A stretch of DNA of 60,191 nt from a virus. The stretch covers positions 1-60,191 of IMG/VR virus record IMGVR_UViG_3300032116_000205; one strand, written 5' to 3'. Position 1 is the stretch's first letter. Each line of letters begins with the position of its first letter. The translations under genes were made by a program, and so were the position numbers. The notes beneath the pieces are model-generated. The model was not told where the DNA came from. It saw nothing but the letters and a program-made list of their open reading frames with translations, and did no database searches. This document shows, in pieces, positions 20,362 to 29,091 of this stretch.

Positions 20362-21424
20362 TGTCTTCCGGCTCGACAACGTACTTCGAGCTCGCTCTGA
20401 CGGTTTCAAGAACGTCCTTCTCCAGTGTTTCTTTTAGGTCGATCTCTTCTTTAATGGAGGCAACCATAGCATCTGAGCCTTGCCACTGCCTTTCGGCATA
20501 GCGGTAATAAGCCCCTGCTCGTTTAATTACGCCATTTAGAATACCTAAAGCAACAATTTCTTTAGCAAAATCATAGGACCCAGGACTGACAGATCCTCCT
20601 TCTGCAAAGTAAAAATCCATATAAGCGGTCTGAGATGGCGGGGCAGACTTGTTTTTCAAAGTTCTAGCCTTGATTGTCTGACCAACTCGACGCTTAGCGT
20701 CACCAGTTCCTACTTCAATCCACTCATCACGTTTAATCTCTACTCGAGTAAAGTAACTGTAGTTCTTACCTTTGCCTCCTGGAGTAGTGCGAGGATCTCC
20801 GTACATAACTCCAACTTTGTCACGCCATTGATTAATCATAATTCCAATAAACGGTCTTTCTGATTCAACAAGGCTTCTCTTTGATGCCTTACCTACTTTA
20901 CGAAAGAACTTATTAGTCATGATTGCTCCACGACCTACTGTGAACTCTTCCATTTCTTTTTCATTTTCTGCACTAGGTACAAGAGCAGGAAGGGAGTCGA
21001 TAACAACGCAATCGATAGATTTGCTTTCAACAATTTGAATAACCGCTTCATAAACTTCTTCCATGATGTTAGATTCGATGACAAAAATTCTTGACACATC
21101 AACGCCACATAGTTCTGCGTACGATGGAACCCATTGCTCAGCTGCTACCCAAACTGTTGTAAATTCAGGATCGCGTTTTTGATTAGCCGCAATAGTTTTG
21201 AAAGCAATAGCAGTTTTACCATTGGACTCTTCTCCAATAATTTCATGCCATTGATTGGCGGGCCATCCTCCGCCTAAAGCAACATCTAGCGCTAATGATC
21301 CGCTAGTAAATCTTTCTGATAAGTCGCGTATGTCTGATCCAATGACAATAGTGTCATCACCAAACTTTTTGTTTAACTTTGCTACTACTTTTAAGAGGTC
21401 CGTATTTAGCGCCATAGATTTCAT
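20351..21424 (-). CDS. recA: RecA-family recombinase
   Basis: The strand-exchange ATPase has Walker A GEESNGKT (64-71, with Glu-Asn replacing the usual Pro-Ser), a Walker B-like region CVVIDSLPALVP (about 128-139) and the loop region MTNKFFRKV...IGIMINQWRDKVG (about 156-187) corresponding to L1/L2. RecA cores of this kind (357 aa) occur in many large phages, where they drive recombination-dependent replication and repair. The gene starts inside the stop of the zinc-ribbon gene (21424, TAATG overlap), so co-translation is likely. Confidence 0.95.
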   Translation of the reverse strand: MKSMALNTDLLKVVAKLNKKFGDDTIVIGSDIRDLSERFTSGSLALDVALGGGWPANQWHEIIGEESNGKTAIAFKTIAANQKRDPEFTTVWVAAEQWVPSYAELCGVDVSRIFVIESNIMEEVYEAVIQIVESKSIDCVVIDSLPALVPSAENEKEMEEFTVGRGAIMTNKFFRKVGKASKRSLVESERPFIGIMINQWRDKVGVMYGDPRTTPGGKGKNYSYFTRVEIKRDEWIEVGTGDAKRRVGQTIKARTLKNKSAPPSQTAYMDFYFAEGGSVSPGSYDFAKEIVALGILNGVIKRAGAYYRYAERQWQGSDAMVASIKEEIDLKETLEKDVLETVRASSKYVVEPEDNAE

Positions 21425-21783
21425 TACCCCAGTTTACCAATAATCCCTTGGGGGTTCCAACCCCCTGTTTCTATTTGTAGTGCGGCCTGTGTGGGACCGG
21501 CATTTGGGACACTTATTCCTTTTCCAAGACCGCTACCACTTTGTTTTAACGGATAACCACAGTCATAACATCGAGCGCGAGCTCCCTCAAAGCTTCCATA
21601 ATTTTTACTGCGACATTCTGGACACGCTGAAATTTGTACAGCACTTTGCGGAAGATTTGGTTGAGCCGGTCTTGCTGGTGGAGCCATAGTCATTGGCTGT
21701 TGAGAAGGAGGCATTGGTGGAAGGTTTGCTGGTCTTGCTTGGGGTTGCGGAGTCCCTAATTTATTAGCCCACCAACTACTCAT
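21424..21783 (-). CDS. Pro-rich protein with zinc ribbon (119 aa)
   Basis: The first 50 residues are Pro/Gln/Ala rich (PQPQARPANLPPMPPSQQP) and probably disordered. Then CPEC (about 54-57) and CYDC (about 73-76) form a zinc ribbon, followed by a Gly-rich tail. There is no recognised family; it may be a scaffold linking RecA or polymerase to other replication proteins, which is inference from its position between the polymerase and recA. It overlaps both neighbours. Confidence 0.65.
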   Translation of the reverse strand: MSSWWANKLGTPQPQARPANLPPMPPSQQPMTMAPPARPAQPNLPQSAVQISACPECRSKNYGSFEGARARCYDCGYPLKQSGSGLGKGISVPNAGPTQAALQIETGGWNPQGIIGKLG

Positions 21784-22220
21784 GTGCGAATGTCTCCTTT
21801 AACGGTATCGGTGCTAATGATACCTAACTCTAGCGCAGCCGCAAAAGCCGACAGTAAAGCCGAGTAACTGACTTGCCTATAAAGTTCTTCTACAACGTCT
21901 TTTTCATCAGTCAATTGTTTAGGGTCTAACTGATGGGTCTCAAAATAATGATCAAATTGAAGTTCTGCAAAGCTTCTAGCGTTTATCTCTGTCATGGTCT
22001 CTATATAGGGGATAAGAGGCAAAACCCTAGAAATCCTCAGATCGCTGGCTTCTTCTTCCATCTCACTGCCCTCTATGCTGTCTGGGACCATCCCCACCAC
22101 AGAAGCCATTTTGTTAGGTTCATCCAACCCGGCGTCATAGAAATACCACCTGGCTAAGGTGGTCATAGGGATTTCGGTTACAAAGGTATCTTGTTTTTTG
22201 CGTTTCTTTTTGCGCCACAT
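21780..22220 (-). CDS. hypothetical protein (146 aa)
   Basis: The start is a short basic patch (MWRKKKRKKQD) followed by a mixed region and an acidic central part (DSIEGSEMEEEASD), then a helical C-terminus (VVEELYRQVSYSALLSAFAA). It is unrecognised. The start overlaps the polymerase stop by a base and the gene lies in the polA-recA transcript, so it may be a replication accessory factor. Confidence 0.6.
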   Translation of the reverse strand: MWRKKKRKKQDTFVTEIPMTTLARWYFYDAGLDEPNKMASVVGMVPDSIEGSEMEEEASDLRISRVLPLIPYIETMTEINARSFAELQFDHYFETHQLDPKQLTDEKDVVEELYRQVSYSALLSAFAAALELGIISTDTVKGDIRT

Positions 22221-24175
22221 TATTTAGCGTCACCCCAGCGCTCAACTACAGTTATGTCTGCTACCAATGGAACATCTAGCATATTTATGCCCTCCATAGC
22301 GGTTCTGATTGCTTCTACAGACTGTTCGACCAGGTTATCCGGGGCTAAAGTCACAAGTTCATCGTGAACTGTAAGTATAAGTTTAGACCCTGTGGGTAGG
22401 AGCTTGTGTGCTCGAACCATAGCCATTTTTATTACGTCTGCAGCCGTTCCTTGGATTTTAGTGTTGAACGCCTGACGCTCTGCTCCAGCTCGCTCTCCCT
22501 TATCTGATGAGTTCATTTCAGGAAGATATCTACGACGACCTAGAACAGTTGTTACATATGGAACTGGTTTATCTTTGTCACCAAGTTTTTTAGTAGAAAC
22601 CAATACCTTGGTTCTGTACCTGTTAATTGAAGGGAAACGATCGGAAAACCTATCTAATAAATCTCTGGCTTCTTGTTTAGTACAACCAATTTGCCTAGAG
22701 ATTTTTTCTGGACCAACACCATAAGACATAGCAAGAACTAAAACTTTACCTGCCTTACGATCAACGCCCATCTCGTTTCCTACAGCAGTGTAAATATCTC
22801 CTCCGGATTTGTAATTTTCGAGCATGATTGGGTCTTTGGATAGTGATGCGATGACCCTAGGCTCGATTTGTGAGTAATCCGCAACAATGAATTTGTAACC
22901 AGTTGGTGCTTGGAAAAGGTTTCTAATGGCTTTTCCGTGAGCGGTATGCGGAGCCGGAACGTTTTGGAGGTTTGGGTCTCGACTCGAGAACCGTCCGGTT
23001 TCAGCTCCATGCTGTATGAAGTTACAGTGGATTCTATTGTTAATGAGCAAACTTTGTTTGTATTCAACTTTGGACTTACCTCCAGTTGTTCTTGTGACAT
23101 TTCCCCCTAAGTAGGGAACAACATAAGTACTATGCAACTTGTTTAAGTCAGCATAAGTTAGCAGTGCAGTAACTAAAGGGTCCTTGTCTCGGTACTCCTC
23201 TAGTGCCTCTGATGAAACAGATGCGTTACCTGTACTTGTTAACAAAGTTTGCTTAAGTCCTCTACCACCTTGGGATACTGGACTGTAAAGCAAAGTTTGC
23301 TTTTCAGCGTTTGAATTAATGTTAAATTGTCTGCCGGCAACTTTAAAGATTTCTGCTTTGGCTTTCTCAATATCTTCCGTTAGAGAGGTATCAAGTTCTT
23401 CTAACGCTGATCTATCTATAGGTGCTCCGGTTAACTTCATGTCACACAGAACGGCAAGAACATCCATTTCCAAAGCCATTATGTTTTCTACATTACTTTC
23501 TTTTAATTTAGGTGCAACAACCTTCCACAATAGAAATGTGTATTTGGCGTCTAAATACGCATACTTTGCTACTTCTGTAAAAGAGTAACGTTCAACCTCA
23601 GCGCCTACGCCCTTCTCCATATGAAAACCTAATTCGCGTTTTAAGCACTCAGCAAGACTGCACTTATTTTTATTTCTATTGTCGTAAAGAAATGAAGCAA
23701 TCATTGTGTCAAAGTAAGGACCGGGAGGTATTTCTCCCCCGTAATATTTAGCCACAGAAGTAAGATCAAACACTAAATTGTGACCTATAGTTAATTTACT
23801 ATTATCAAACAATAGAGGCTTTAACGCTGCAAACACCTCTGATGGAAAAAGTTGTTTAGGTGGATCAGAAAAAACTTTGGTAGATTTTTTTGCGTCACGA
23901 GAATAATCGCTTGGTCTTGCCTGTAATCCTGCTTGTACTCGCTTCTCTCCTTGACCCGTTAAAGGGTAAATTACATCAAGTAATTCACCATTTGGATGAC
24001 CCATAGGAATAACGTCGCACCGACCATGAGTAGCAAAAGAGATCCAAAGTACTTCATTAACAGGAGTGTCGCCTCTACGATCTCCGACCGTCTCAACATC
24101 AAAGGCCAGGGCATCTTGTCCAAGGTAATACTCCACCATCTCCTGTAATTGTTCTTGAGATGTAATTATATTCAT
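22220..24175 (-). CDS. polA: Family A DNA polymerase with 3'-5' exonuclease
   Basis: This is a replicative DNA polymerase. The exonuclease domain has FDVETVG (about 22-28), a NLVFDLTS segment (ExoII, near 139-146) and YLDAKYT (ExoIII). The polymerase domain has motif A VADYSQIEPR, motif B RKAGKVLVLAMSYG and motif C VHDEL. In motif B the residue aligned with Phe762 of E. coli Pol I is Leu (residue 481, codon 22733-22735). There is no 5'-3' exonuclease domain; 651 aa fits a proofreading-plus-polymerase enzyme. A hairpin precedes its start. Confidence 0.95.
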   Translation of the reverse strand: MNIITSQEQLQEMVEYYLGQDALAFDVETVGDRRGDTPVNEVLWISFATHGRCDVIPMGHPNGELLDVIYPLTGQGEKRVQAGLQARPSDYSRDAKKSTKVFSDPPKQLFPSEVFAALKPLLFDNSKLTIGHNLVFDLTSVAKYYGGEIPPGPYFDTMIASFLYDNRNKNKCSLAECLKRELGFHMEKGVGAEVERYSFTEVAKYAYLDAKYTFLLWKVVAPKLKESNVENIMALEMDVLAVLCDMKLTGAPIDRSALEELDTSLTEDIEKAKAEIFKVAGRQFNINSNAEKQTLLYSPVSQGGRGLKQTLLTSTGNASVSSEALEEYRDKDPLVTALLTYADLNKLHSTYVVPYLGGNVTRTTGGKSKVEYKQSLLINNRIHCNFIQHGAETGRFSSRDPNLQNVPAPHTAHGKAIRNLFQAPTGYKFIVADYSQIEPRVIASLSKDPIMLENYKSGGDIYTAVGNEMGVDRKAGKVLVLAMSYGVGPEKISRQIGCTKQEARDLLDRFSDRFPSINRYRTKVLVSTKKLGDKDKPVPYVTTVLGRRRYLPEMNSSDKGERAGAERQAFNTKIQGTAADVIKMAMVRAHKLLPTGSKLILTVHDELVTLAPDNLVEQSVEAIRTAMEGINMLDVPLVADITVVERWGDAK

Positions 24176-24190
24176 TTAGTGTCCCCTAAG

Positions 24191-24229
24191 GTCTGAAAGC
24201 GCTAGGGGGATCGTCTAGCGCCTTCAGAC
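24191..24229. other. 15-bp inverted repeat upstream of polA
   Basis: Arms 24191-24205 (GTCTGAAAGCGCTAG) and 24215-24229 (CTAGCGCCTTCAGAC) pair at 14 of 15 positions around a 9-base loop. It lies between the stop of the ssDNA-binding-like gene and the polymerase start. The T-rich flank is on the plus side, so it is not a typical minus-strand terminator; partial termination, mRNA stability control or autoregulation by the polymerase are possible. Confidence 0.75.
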
Positions 24230-24239
24230 ATCTATTTGT

Positions 24240-24911
24240 TTAGAGCAGGCTCTTTGCGAGTTCTTCTAGCGCAGCGAAATTATCCTGACGGATATCGGCG
24301 ATAGTGAACGGCTGGAACCCTGCGATTGCAGCTTCGACTTCCTCAACACTCAGACCCCAATCTTCTTGAAGATCACGAGCCTTGACTGCCATCAAGTTGT
24401 AGACAGTTTGTTGCTTCTCTCCCGTGCGACTTAACGCCCAGTAGTTCTTTGTTAAAGGACCCTGTGGCGAAAACTCTGCAGCATGCAACGTTTTGTAAAG
24501 TCTTGGACTTGCAATAATCATCTGTCGTTGGAATGGCTTAGCGGACAGATTGACAATAGAAAAAGCACGCTTAATTTCTGGCTTGCTTTTTAGGATGGTT
24601 TCCAATGGATCGTAAGCGCCGACTCCGTCCCATACATAGGACTTGCGACCCTCTTTATCCTTTAGGAAATGCTGGCGATAGCTAGCAAATGGTCCACTGA
24701 GATCAATGAACTTGATTAGTTGGAAAGTGTTTGAGTGCTTGTACTCAACAGGAAACTCTTTAAGAGTTGTTGTAACAAGTTTCTCTGCTGCTTCCCATCC
24801 GCCTTGAACGGCGGTAGATGTTGCGTTAGTTGGACGAGCCTCAATTAATGAAGCTTCGTCAATTGCTTGACCGTATGTCGAAACATCCGGTGCTGTTGGG
24901 TTTATACCCAT
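24240..24911 (-). CDS. Probable single-stranded DNA-binding protein
   Basis: The protein (223 aa) has a beta-rich core FQLIKFIDLSGPFASYRQHF, then SYVWDGVGAYDPLE and QMIIASPRLYKTL, and an acidic C-terminal tail region (VEEVEAAIAGFQPF...LEELAKSLL). Position just before the polymerase and size suit a phage-type ssDNA-binding protein, as in the T4 gp32-like role. Family membership is not certain from sequence alone. The C-terminus lacks the classic acidic DDDIPF-type tip of bacterial SSB. Confidence 0.5.
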   Translation of the reverse strand: MGINPTAPDVSTYGQAIDEASLIEARPTNATSTAVQGGWEAAEKLVTTTLKEFPVEYKHSNTFQLIKFIDLSGPFASYRQHFLKDKEGRKSYVWDGVGAYDPLETILKSKPEIKRAFSIVNLSAKPFQRQMIIASPRLYKTLHAAEFSPQGPLTKNYWALSRTGEKQQTVYNLMAVKARDLQEDWGLSVEEVEAAIAGFQPFTIADIRQDNFAALEELAKSLL

Positions 24912-24935
24912 TTTTCTCCTTTGTCAGTTGTTTCA

Positions 24936-25391
24936 TCAGTTTGCAGTTTCCTCGGCACGAGATTTCTCCCACGCCTTGGCGATTTCTTCAGTAACCTTTC
25001 GGTACTTCTCCCAGTCTATACGCTTCACGTGCAAAACGCCAAACTTAGTAAATACCTCGATTGCTGATTCAATCATCGACCTGCTGTAGAGGCGTCTTCC
25101 TTGCCGATCCTTACCGTTCTTGTCGACTTTCGTCGGTAATCGATACGGAGAGGTTGGCAGGTGACCCTCTTTCATCCACAATTTGATTGTTATTACAGGT
25201 CGCCCTAAGGCTATTGCTAACGCACCAATTGTGAACAAATCTATTTCTTTGCCATTGGGAAGCACAGTAGGTCGTGGGTGTTTATCCCACGAGGTGTCTA
25301 CCGGCTCTTCTACTTTTGGTTCTCTGCGTTTTCTTTTACTACCTGGGTAGTAAAGGTCTCCAAAAGTTTCCGCAATTAAATCTTCACTCAT
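24936..25391 (-). CDS. MerR/excisionase-like helix-turn-helix protein
   Basis: Residues about 50-100 (IDLFTIGALAIALGRPVITI, then KLWMKEGHLPTSPYR and RLYSRSMIESAIEVF) match the winged helix-turn-helix of MerR-like and excisionase-type DNA binders: the 'TIGxLAxALGRPxxTIKxWxxxGxLP' pattern. The N-terminus is basic (KRKRREPK) and the C-terminus a charged helix. It has a two-gene block with the 130-aa coiled-coil protein (ATGA overlap). It may regulate phage genes or bind the origin. Confidence 0.75.
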   Translation of the reverse strand: MSEDLIAETFGDLYYPGSKRKRREPKVEEPVDTSWDKHPRPTVLPNGKEIDLFTIGALAIALGRPVITIKLWMKEGHLPTSPYRLPTKVDKNGKDRQGRRLYSRSMIESAIEVFTKFGVLHVKRIDWEKYRKVTEEIAKAWEKSRAEETAN

Positions 25392-25780
25392 ACGATCAGT
25401 GCGTAGGTAACCTTTGCGGGGAACATTGAATCAACTTCGTCTTCAGTTAGTTGACCTTTATACACAGCTGCCATAACAGCATCTTGATCAACTTGACGAA
25501 CTAATGGGGCACAGTCATCAAGAAGATTTTTATCTGTAAGGATCTTCATTGCTGTGTCGTTATCCAAAACTTTGGATACTTTGCGTTGATTTACGACTTT
25601 AATGTCATCATCCAGCTCTAGTGTGATGTGACCGCGACCATCGACTTCGCCGAGTTCTTTTACGGCGTCATTAAGTCGTTCTTTAACTTCACCAAGTCGT
25701 TCTGTTAAGAACTTTATTTCATCCTTAAGCGACTTGTATTGCTTAGCTTCATTGGTCAGTTGTTTCTTGTCTAGTGTCAT
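25388..25780 (-). CDS. hypothetical coiled-coil protein (130 aa)
   Basis: The first 45 residues form a clear coiled coil (SLKDEIKFLTERLGEVKERL) and the rest is a mixed domain ending in YALIV. The arrangement recalls Gam-like DNA end-protection proteins and other phage accessory proteins, but I cannot confirm it. It is co-directional with the MerR-like gene and is preceded by an 82-base gap that may contain the unit's promoter. Confidence 0.55.
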   Translation of the reverse strand: MTLDKKQLTNEAKQYKSLKDEIKFLTERLGEVKERLNDAVKELGEVDGRGHITLELDDDIKVVNQRKVSKVLDNDTAMKILTDKNLLDDCAPLVRQVDQDAVMAAVYKGQLTEDEVDSMFPAKVTYALIV

Positions 25781-25862
25781 TGAGATCCCTCTCGTTAAGT
25801 GGTTAGAGGGTATAACCTAACAGACCCTACCGACAAATCCAATAGGGTTTGTATATGTCCGA

Positions 25863-26012
25863 TTAGTCCTTTTTGTCTATGTAGGCTTCAAGAGCCTTAA
25901 TAATCACGCTTGTGACAGTTACGCCTTCAAGGGCGGCCTTTTTTTGGACTGAGACCCACAGGTCATCGGCTACGCGGATAGTACGCGTTGGGGTCTTAGG
26001 TGCGTTTGGCAT
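25863..26012 (-). CDS. Ribbon-helix-helix DNA-binding protein (49 aa)
   Basis: The short sequence TRTIRVADDLWVSVQKKAAL followed by EGVTVTSVIIKALEAYIDKK fits the ribbon-helix-helix fold: a beta strand (TIRV), helix 1 and helix 2 with the VTVTSVIIKAL turn. These small dimeric repressors (CopG/Arc class) often autoregulate their own operon. It sits between the SNF2 helicase gene and the coiled-coil gene, just 12 bases after the helicase start on the same strand. Confidence 0.75.
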   Translation of the reverse strand: MPNAPKTPTRTIRVADDLWVSVQKKAALEGVTVTSVIIKALEAYIDKKD

Positions 26013-26024
26013 GCCTTAATTGTA

Positions 26025-27617
26025 TTACACATAGTTGCTCAAAAGGAACTTATTCAAGCTACTAAGTGTGAAATCTATGCCTCCAGCCTCATTTATGCCC
26101 TCTCCATCGATTACTGCGCTTGCTACAGCATTCTTATGCTGAAGCATGTCGTGTTGTCTAACTTCGATTGAGCCGTCTACCAAAAGATCTTGAATAACTA
26201 TGCTCGGCCATTTTGATGATGCACGCATGATTCTGCCGTTGCGTTGTGTAGCCCCTCCGGATGACCATGGCAAGTCGTAATTGATGAGGAGGTTAGCAGC
26301 CGGTAAATCAACGCCATAACCACCAGCGTCTGAAGACACAAGGACACGAATACCAGGATCAGTGTTGAAAGCAATTTTGTTGTCCTCCTTGGTTTTAGCA
26401 TCTAGTTTACCTGTGTAAGTTTTTACTCCGTATTCTGAAAGCGCCTCAGATATTTTATCTACCATGTCTACATACGTGGCAAAAACAACTAATTTGTTTT
26501 CGCTGTCCTGTTCCAAAAAGTCTTTGGCGTACTGGATTAATAGTTTTAGTTTAGGAGAGGTATCAACTCCATCTAAATAACCGCCTTCTACCAGGTTATT
26601 AGCGTAAGAAGAACCTTCTCCCGAAGAAGTTAAAAACTTAGTGGCACTAGTGCGAAGTAAATCTGGGTGTGAACAAAGCATCTTCAATGCCCCAACTTTA
26701 GCCATAATCTTTCCGCGCCACTCATTTTCAGCAGTATTTCCAGAAGACCCTTGCATCCCGTAATGAGCAAAGATATTAAAGTTTTTACCAAATAAAGCAG
26801 TTGCTTCTTCTAAGTCATCTAGTAAATCGCTTTTTATCTTTTCGTAAAGCTTGGCTCCTCTTCTATCGAGCGAGATGAGAATTGGTTCATTATGTATGGA
26901 ATCTGGTAGGTGAGGCGCAACGTCTGGATCTTTTTGTGACTTTCTAACACTTGCTTCCTTAAGACGCTCATGAAGAGTAGGCAAATTACGATAACGCTGA
27001 ACTCCACCCCAATTATTACGAACAATAAATGCTGAGTCAAAGATGTCAAACCTTCCTAGAACGGAATCGTCTACAAACTGCATGATGCTAAATAACTCTT
27101 CTGGTTTTCCGTTCTCTATAGGGGTACCAGTTAGAGCAAACTTAAAGGGCGCGTTAGACATTCGTTTAACGGCTTTAGATCTTTTTGATCTAAATGATTT
27201 GATAGCGGTGGCTTCGTCACAGACAATAAATCCTCTAGGCAATTTTTTTACAAATGCCCAATCGTTTACTACCTGCTCATAGTTCATGATTACATAATCT
27301 ACTTTTGTTTCACGCCAGTTATACGCTGATTCGTACTGTTCCTGACGTTTCTTTGGGGTACCGTCTATGACTAATGCTTTAGACGTACCGTTAGTAAATT
27401 TTTCTATTTGATTAGCCCATTGATATTTAAGGCTGGATAAACAAATGACCATCCCAGGTTCAGTTATTTCTCCTGAATCCATCAATTGTTCTACCGCTGC
27501 AATAGTAAGAACGGTTTTACCTAGCCCAAGATCATAGGCAACAAGAACCTTATGGCGGTCAGTCATTTTCTCAACCGCCTCAGGTTGATAAGGTAAAAGC
27601 GTCCCCGTAAATGTCAT
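26025..27617 (-). CDS. SNF2-family helicase/ATPase
   Basis: This is a superfamily 2 DNA translocase: Walker A DLGLGKT (29-35), a Walker B variant DEAT (134-137), the SNF2-type motif III FALTGTPIEN (about 157-166), and a helicase C domain with VLVSSDAGGYGVDLPAANLL and NYDLPWSSGGATQRNGRIMR near residues 425-470. Phage SNF2 proteins are thought to assist replication fork or recombination steps. It has an ATGA overlap with the upstream dNMP kinase gene. Confidence 0.9.
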   Translation of the reverse strand: MTFTGTLLPYQPEAVEKMTDRHKVLVAYDLGLGKTVLTIAAVEQLMDSGEITEPGMVICLSSLKYQWANQIEKFTNGTSKALVIDGTPKKRQEQYESAYNWRETKVDYVIMNYEQVVNDWAFVKKLPRGFIVCDEATAIKSFRSKRSKAVKRMSNAPFKFALTGTPIENGKPEELFSIMQFVDDSVLGRFDIFDSAFIVRNNWGGVQRYRNLPTLHERLKEASVRKSQKDPDVAPHLPDSIHNEPILISLDRRGAKLYEKIKSDLLDDLEEATALFGKNFNIFAHYGMQGSSGNTAENEWRGKIMAKVGALKMLCSHPDLLRTSATKFLTSSGEGSSYANNLVEGGYLDGVDTSPKLKLLIQYAKDFLEQDSENKLVVFATYVDMVDKISEALSEYGVKTYTGKLDAKTKEDNKIAFNTDPGIRVLVSSDAGGYGVDLPAANLLINYDLPWSSGGATQRNGRIMRASSKWPSIVIQDLLVDGSIEVRQHDMLQHKNAVASAVIDGEGINEAGGIDFTLSSLNKFLLSNYV

Positions 27618-28165
27618 CGATTGACGTTAGCACCGTTGTATAGGTAGGAGTTTATTCCTTTTTTAGCCATAAACTGAAGTTTGCTTAACGGACCATCGTT
27701 ATCAATAACGTAATCAAACGGGTACATATCCATTGCAACTTCAGATGCATGTTTATTTATTGGAGCAACCCCCCAACGATTAATGCGCCAAACAGCACCG
27801 GCTAAATCTCGTATGTAATCAGCTTCGTTTGGAAACCTAACATCAGAAATAACATAATCTTCTGATGGGTCTGCTCCAGCAAATGCTTGCTCGACCCAGA
27901 AGTCTTCGCCAAACATAATGCGAGCGGCCATGCCGGTTTCTTGTAGAAGTCTACGAACTTCTTCTTTTGATTTAGCAACTTCCCAACCATACATTTGAAC
28001 AACATCTTGTAACCTAAGTTGACCTTCAATGATTGGGTTAATTTTTAATGTGAACTCTTTAATTGGATCTGCAAACGCAAGTCGTTTAAACCCATGCTCT
28101 TCTACTAAAAAAGAAGCAACCGTATCTTTACCGCTACGGGCATACCCAGATATTCCAATAATCAC
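27614..28165 (-). CDS. Deoxynucleoside monophosphate kinase-like
   Basis: The protein phosphorylates dNMPs to dNDPs. GISGYARSGKDT (4-15) is a P-loop with the Lys-Asp-Thr ending used by phage dNMP kinases (T4 gp1 type). GFKRLAFADPIKE (25-37) and WGVAPINKHASEVAMD (about 151-166) match the substrate lid and adenine-site regions. 183 aa is shorter than T4 gp1 (241 aa). It overlaps the primase and helicase genes by ATGA and complements the ribonucleotide reductase in dNTP supply. Confidence 0.82.
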   Translation of the reverse strand: MIIGISGYARSGKDTVASFLVEEHGFKRLAFADPIKEFTLKINPIIEGQLRLQDVVQMYGWEVAKSKEEVRRLLQETGMAARIMFGEDFWVEQAFAGADPSEDYVISDVRFPNEADYIRDLAGAVWRINRWGVAPINKHASEVAMDMYPFDYVIDNDGPLSKLQFMAKKGINSYLYNGANVNR

Positions 28166-29091
28166 GCTAAGCTCCTATCTCCGTATAAACAATGTTTTGC
28201 TCGATCAAGACCCTGGAGGATCTCGTTCTTGCTCATAGCGCCTATATCTTTCACGTCTACGTGAGAATAGTCAAAAAGCCAAAACTCCATCCACAGGTCT
28301 CGCGCTTTATTGACCAGGTCTAATGAGGTTGCTTTGCCAGCCTCATCATTATCCATAGCAAGAATCACTCGATTAGCTCCCTTAATAAGCGCAAGTTGGT
28401 CCATGGAAACTGAGGTTCCAAAAGTTGCTACGCCACCCGACACCCCAACAGAATCTAGCCTTAATACATCTAACGGCGACTCAACAACAACCATGGTTCC
28501 ACCTGTGTATTGGTGATACCCAAATAAAGATTTACTCTTTTGCATGCCTGCTGGGTAATTTCTAAAAAATCTTCCCCTAACACTTTTTTCTTGCCATCCC
28601 AATAATTTTCCAAAAACATCTCGTATTGGAATAATCCATAAGTCTTTTCTGTAATCGTACAAAACTCCATACTTAATTGCGGAGTCTGTTGTTATTCCAC
28701 GACTAAGTAATATCTCCTTTGGTGGAGTGGTGTAAGCAGCCAAGTTTGCTTCTGTTATATCAATCTCTGGTTTCTCAACAACTTTCTTAGGAGCTAGGGC
28801 ACGCTCTAAACGTTTAGCAAGATCGCTAGTGGTTGTCTTTACCCACTCTCCAGCTTCTTCCATAGGAATGCCATTCATGTAAGAAACTAAATACTGAAGG
28901 CTTCCTCGAAAGCCACAAGAAAAACAATTGTGTGCTCCGGTATCAGAATTAATAGACCAAGAGGGATTGTTATCGGGCTTTCCTGTTCTATCTAAATGCC
29001 CAGGGCAAAGCGCTTTTACTTCAGAACCGCGAGCGCCGTATGTCTCAATACCGAGACCATGTAAAAAATCTTCCATCTCTTCTGGTGTCAT
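28162..29091 (-). CDS. dnaG: DnaG-like DNA primase
   Basis: Zinc-binding CHCC ligands are C29, H32, C56 and C59 (ALCPGH..., CFSCGF). A primase core follows (GILYDYRKDLWIIPI-like, about 145-165) and a Toprim domain with VVVESPLDVLRLDS (about 197-210) and ILAMDNDEAGKA (about 238-249). It lacks the helicase-interacting C-terminal domain of bacterial DnaG at 309 aa, as in many phage primases that cooperate with a separate DnaB-type helicase, here the next gene. Confidence 0.9.
   Translation of the reverse strand: MTPEEMEDFLHGLGIETYGARGSEVKALCPGHLDRTGKPDNNPSWSINSDTGAHNCFSCGFRGSLQYLVSYMNGIPMEEAGEWVKTTTSDLAKRLERALAPKKVVEKPEIDITEANLAAYTTPPKEILLSRGITTDSAIKYGVLYDYRKDLWIIPIRDVFGKLLGWQEKSVRGRFFRNYPAGMQKSKSLFGYHQYTGGTMVVVESPLDVLRLDSVGVSGGVATFGTSVSMDQLALIKGANRVILAMDNDEAGKATSLDLVNKARDLWMEFWLFDYSHVDVKDIGAMSKNEILQGLDRAKHCLYGDRSLA

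Noticed and set aside
25781-25862. Possible promoter (TTGTCG and TTATAC) upstream of the coiled-coil gene at 25388
   Set aside because: The spacing (15-16) and hexamers fit poorly; a promoter is likely somewhere in this gap but the exact elements are not supported.
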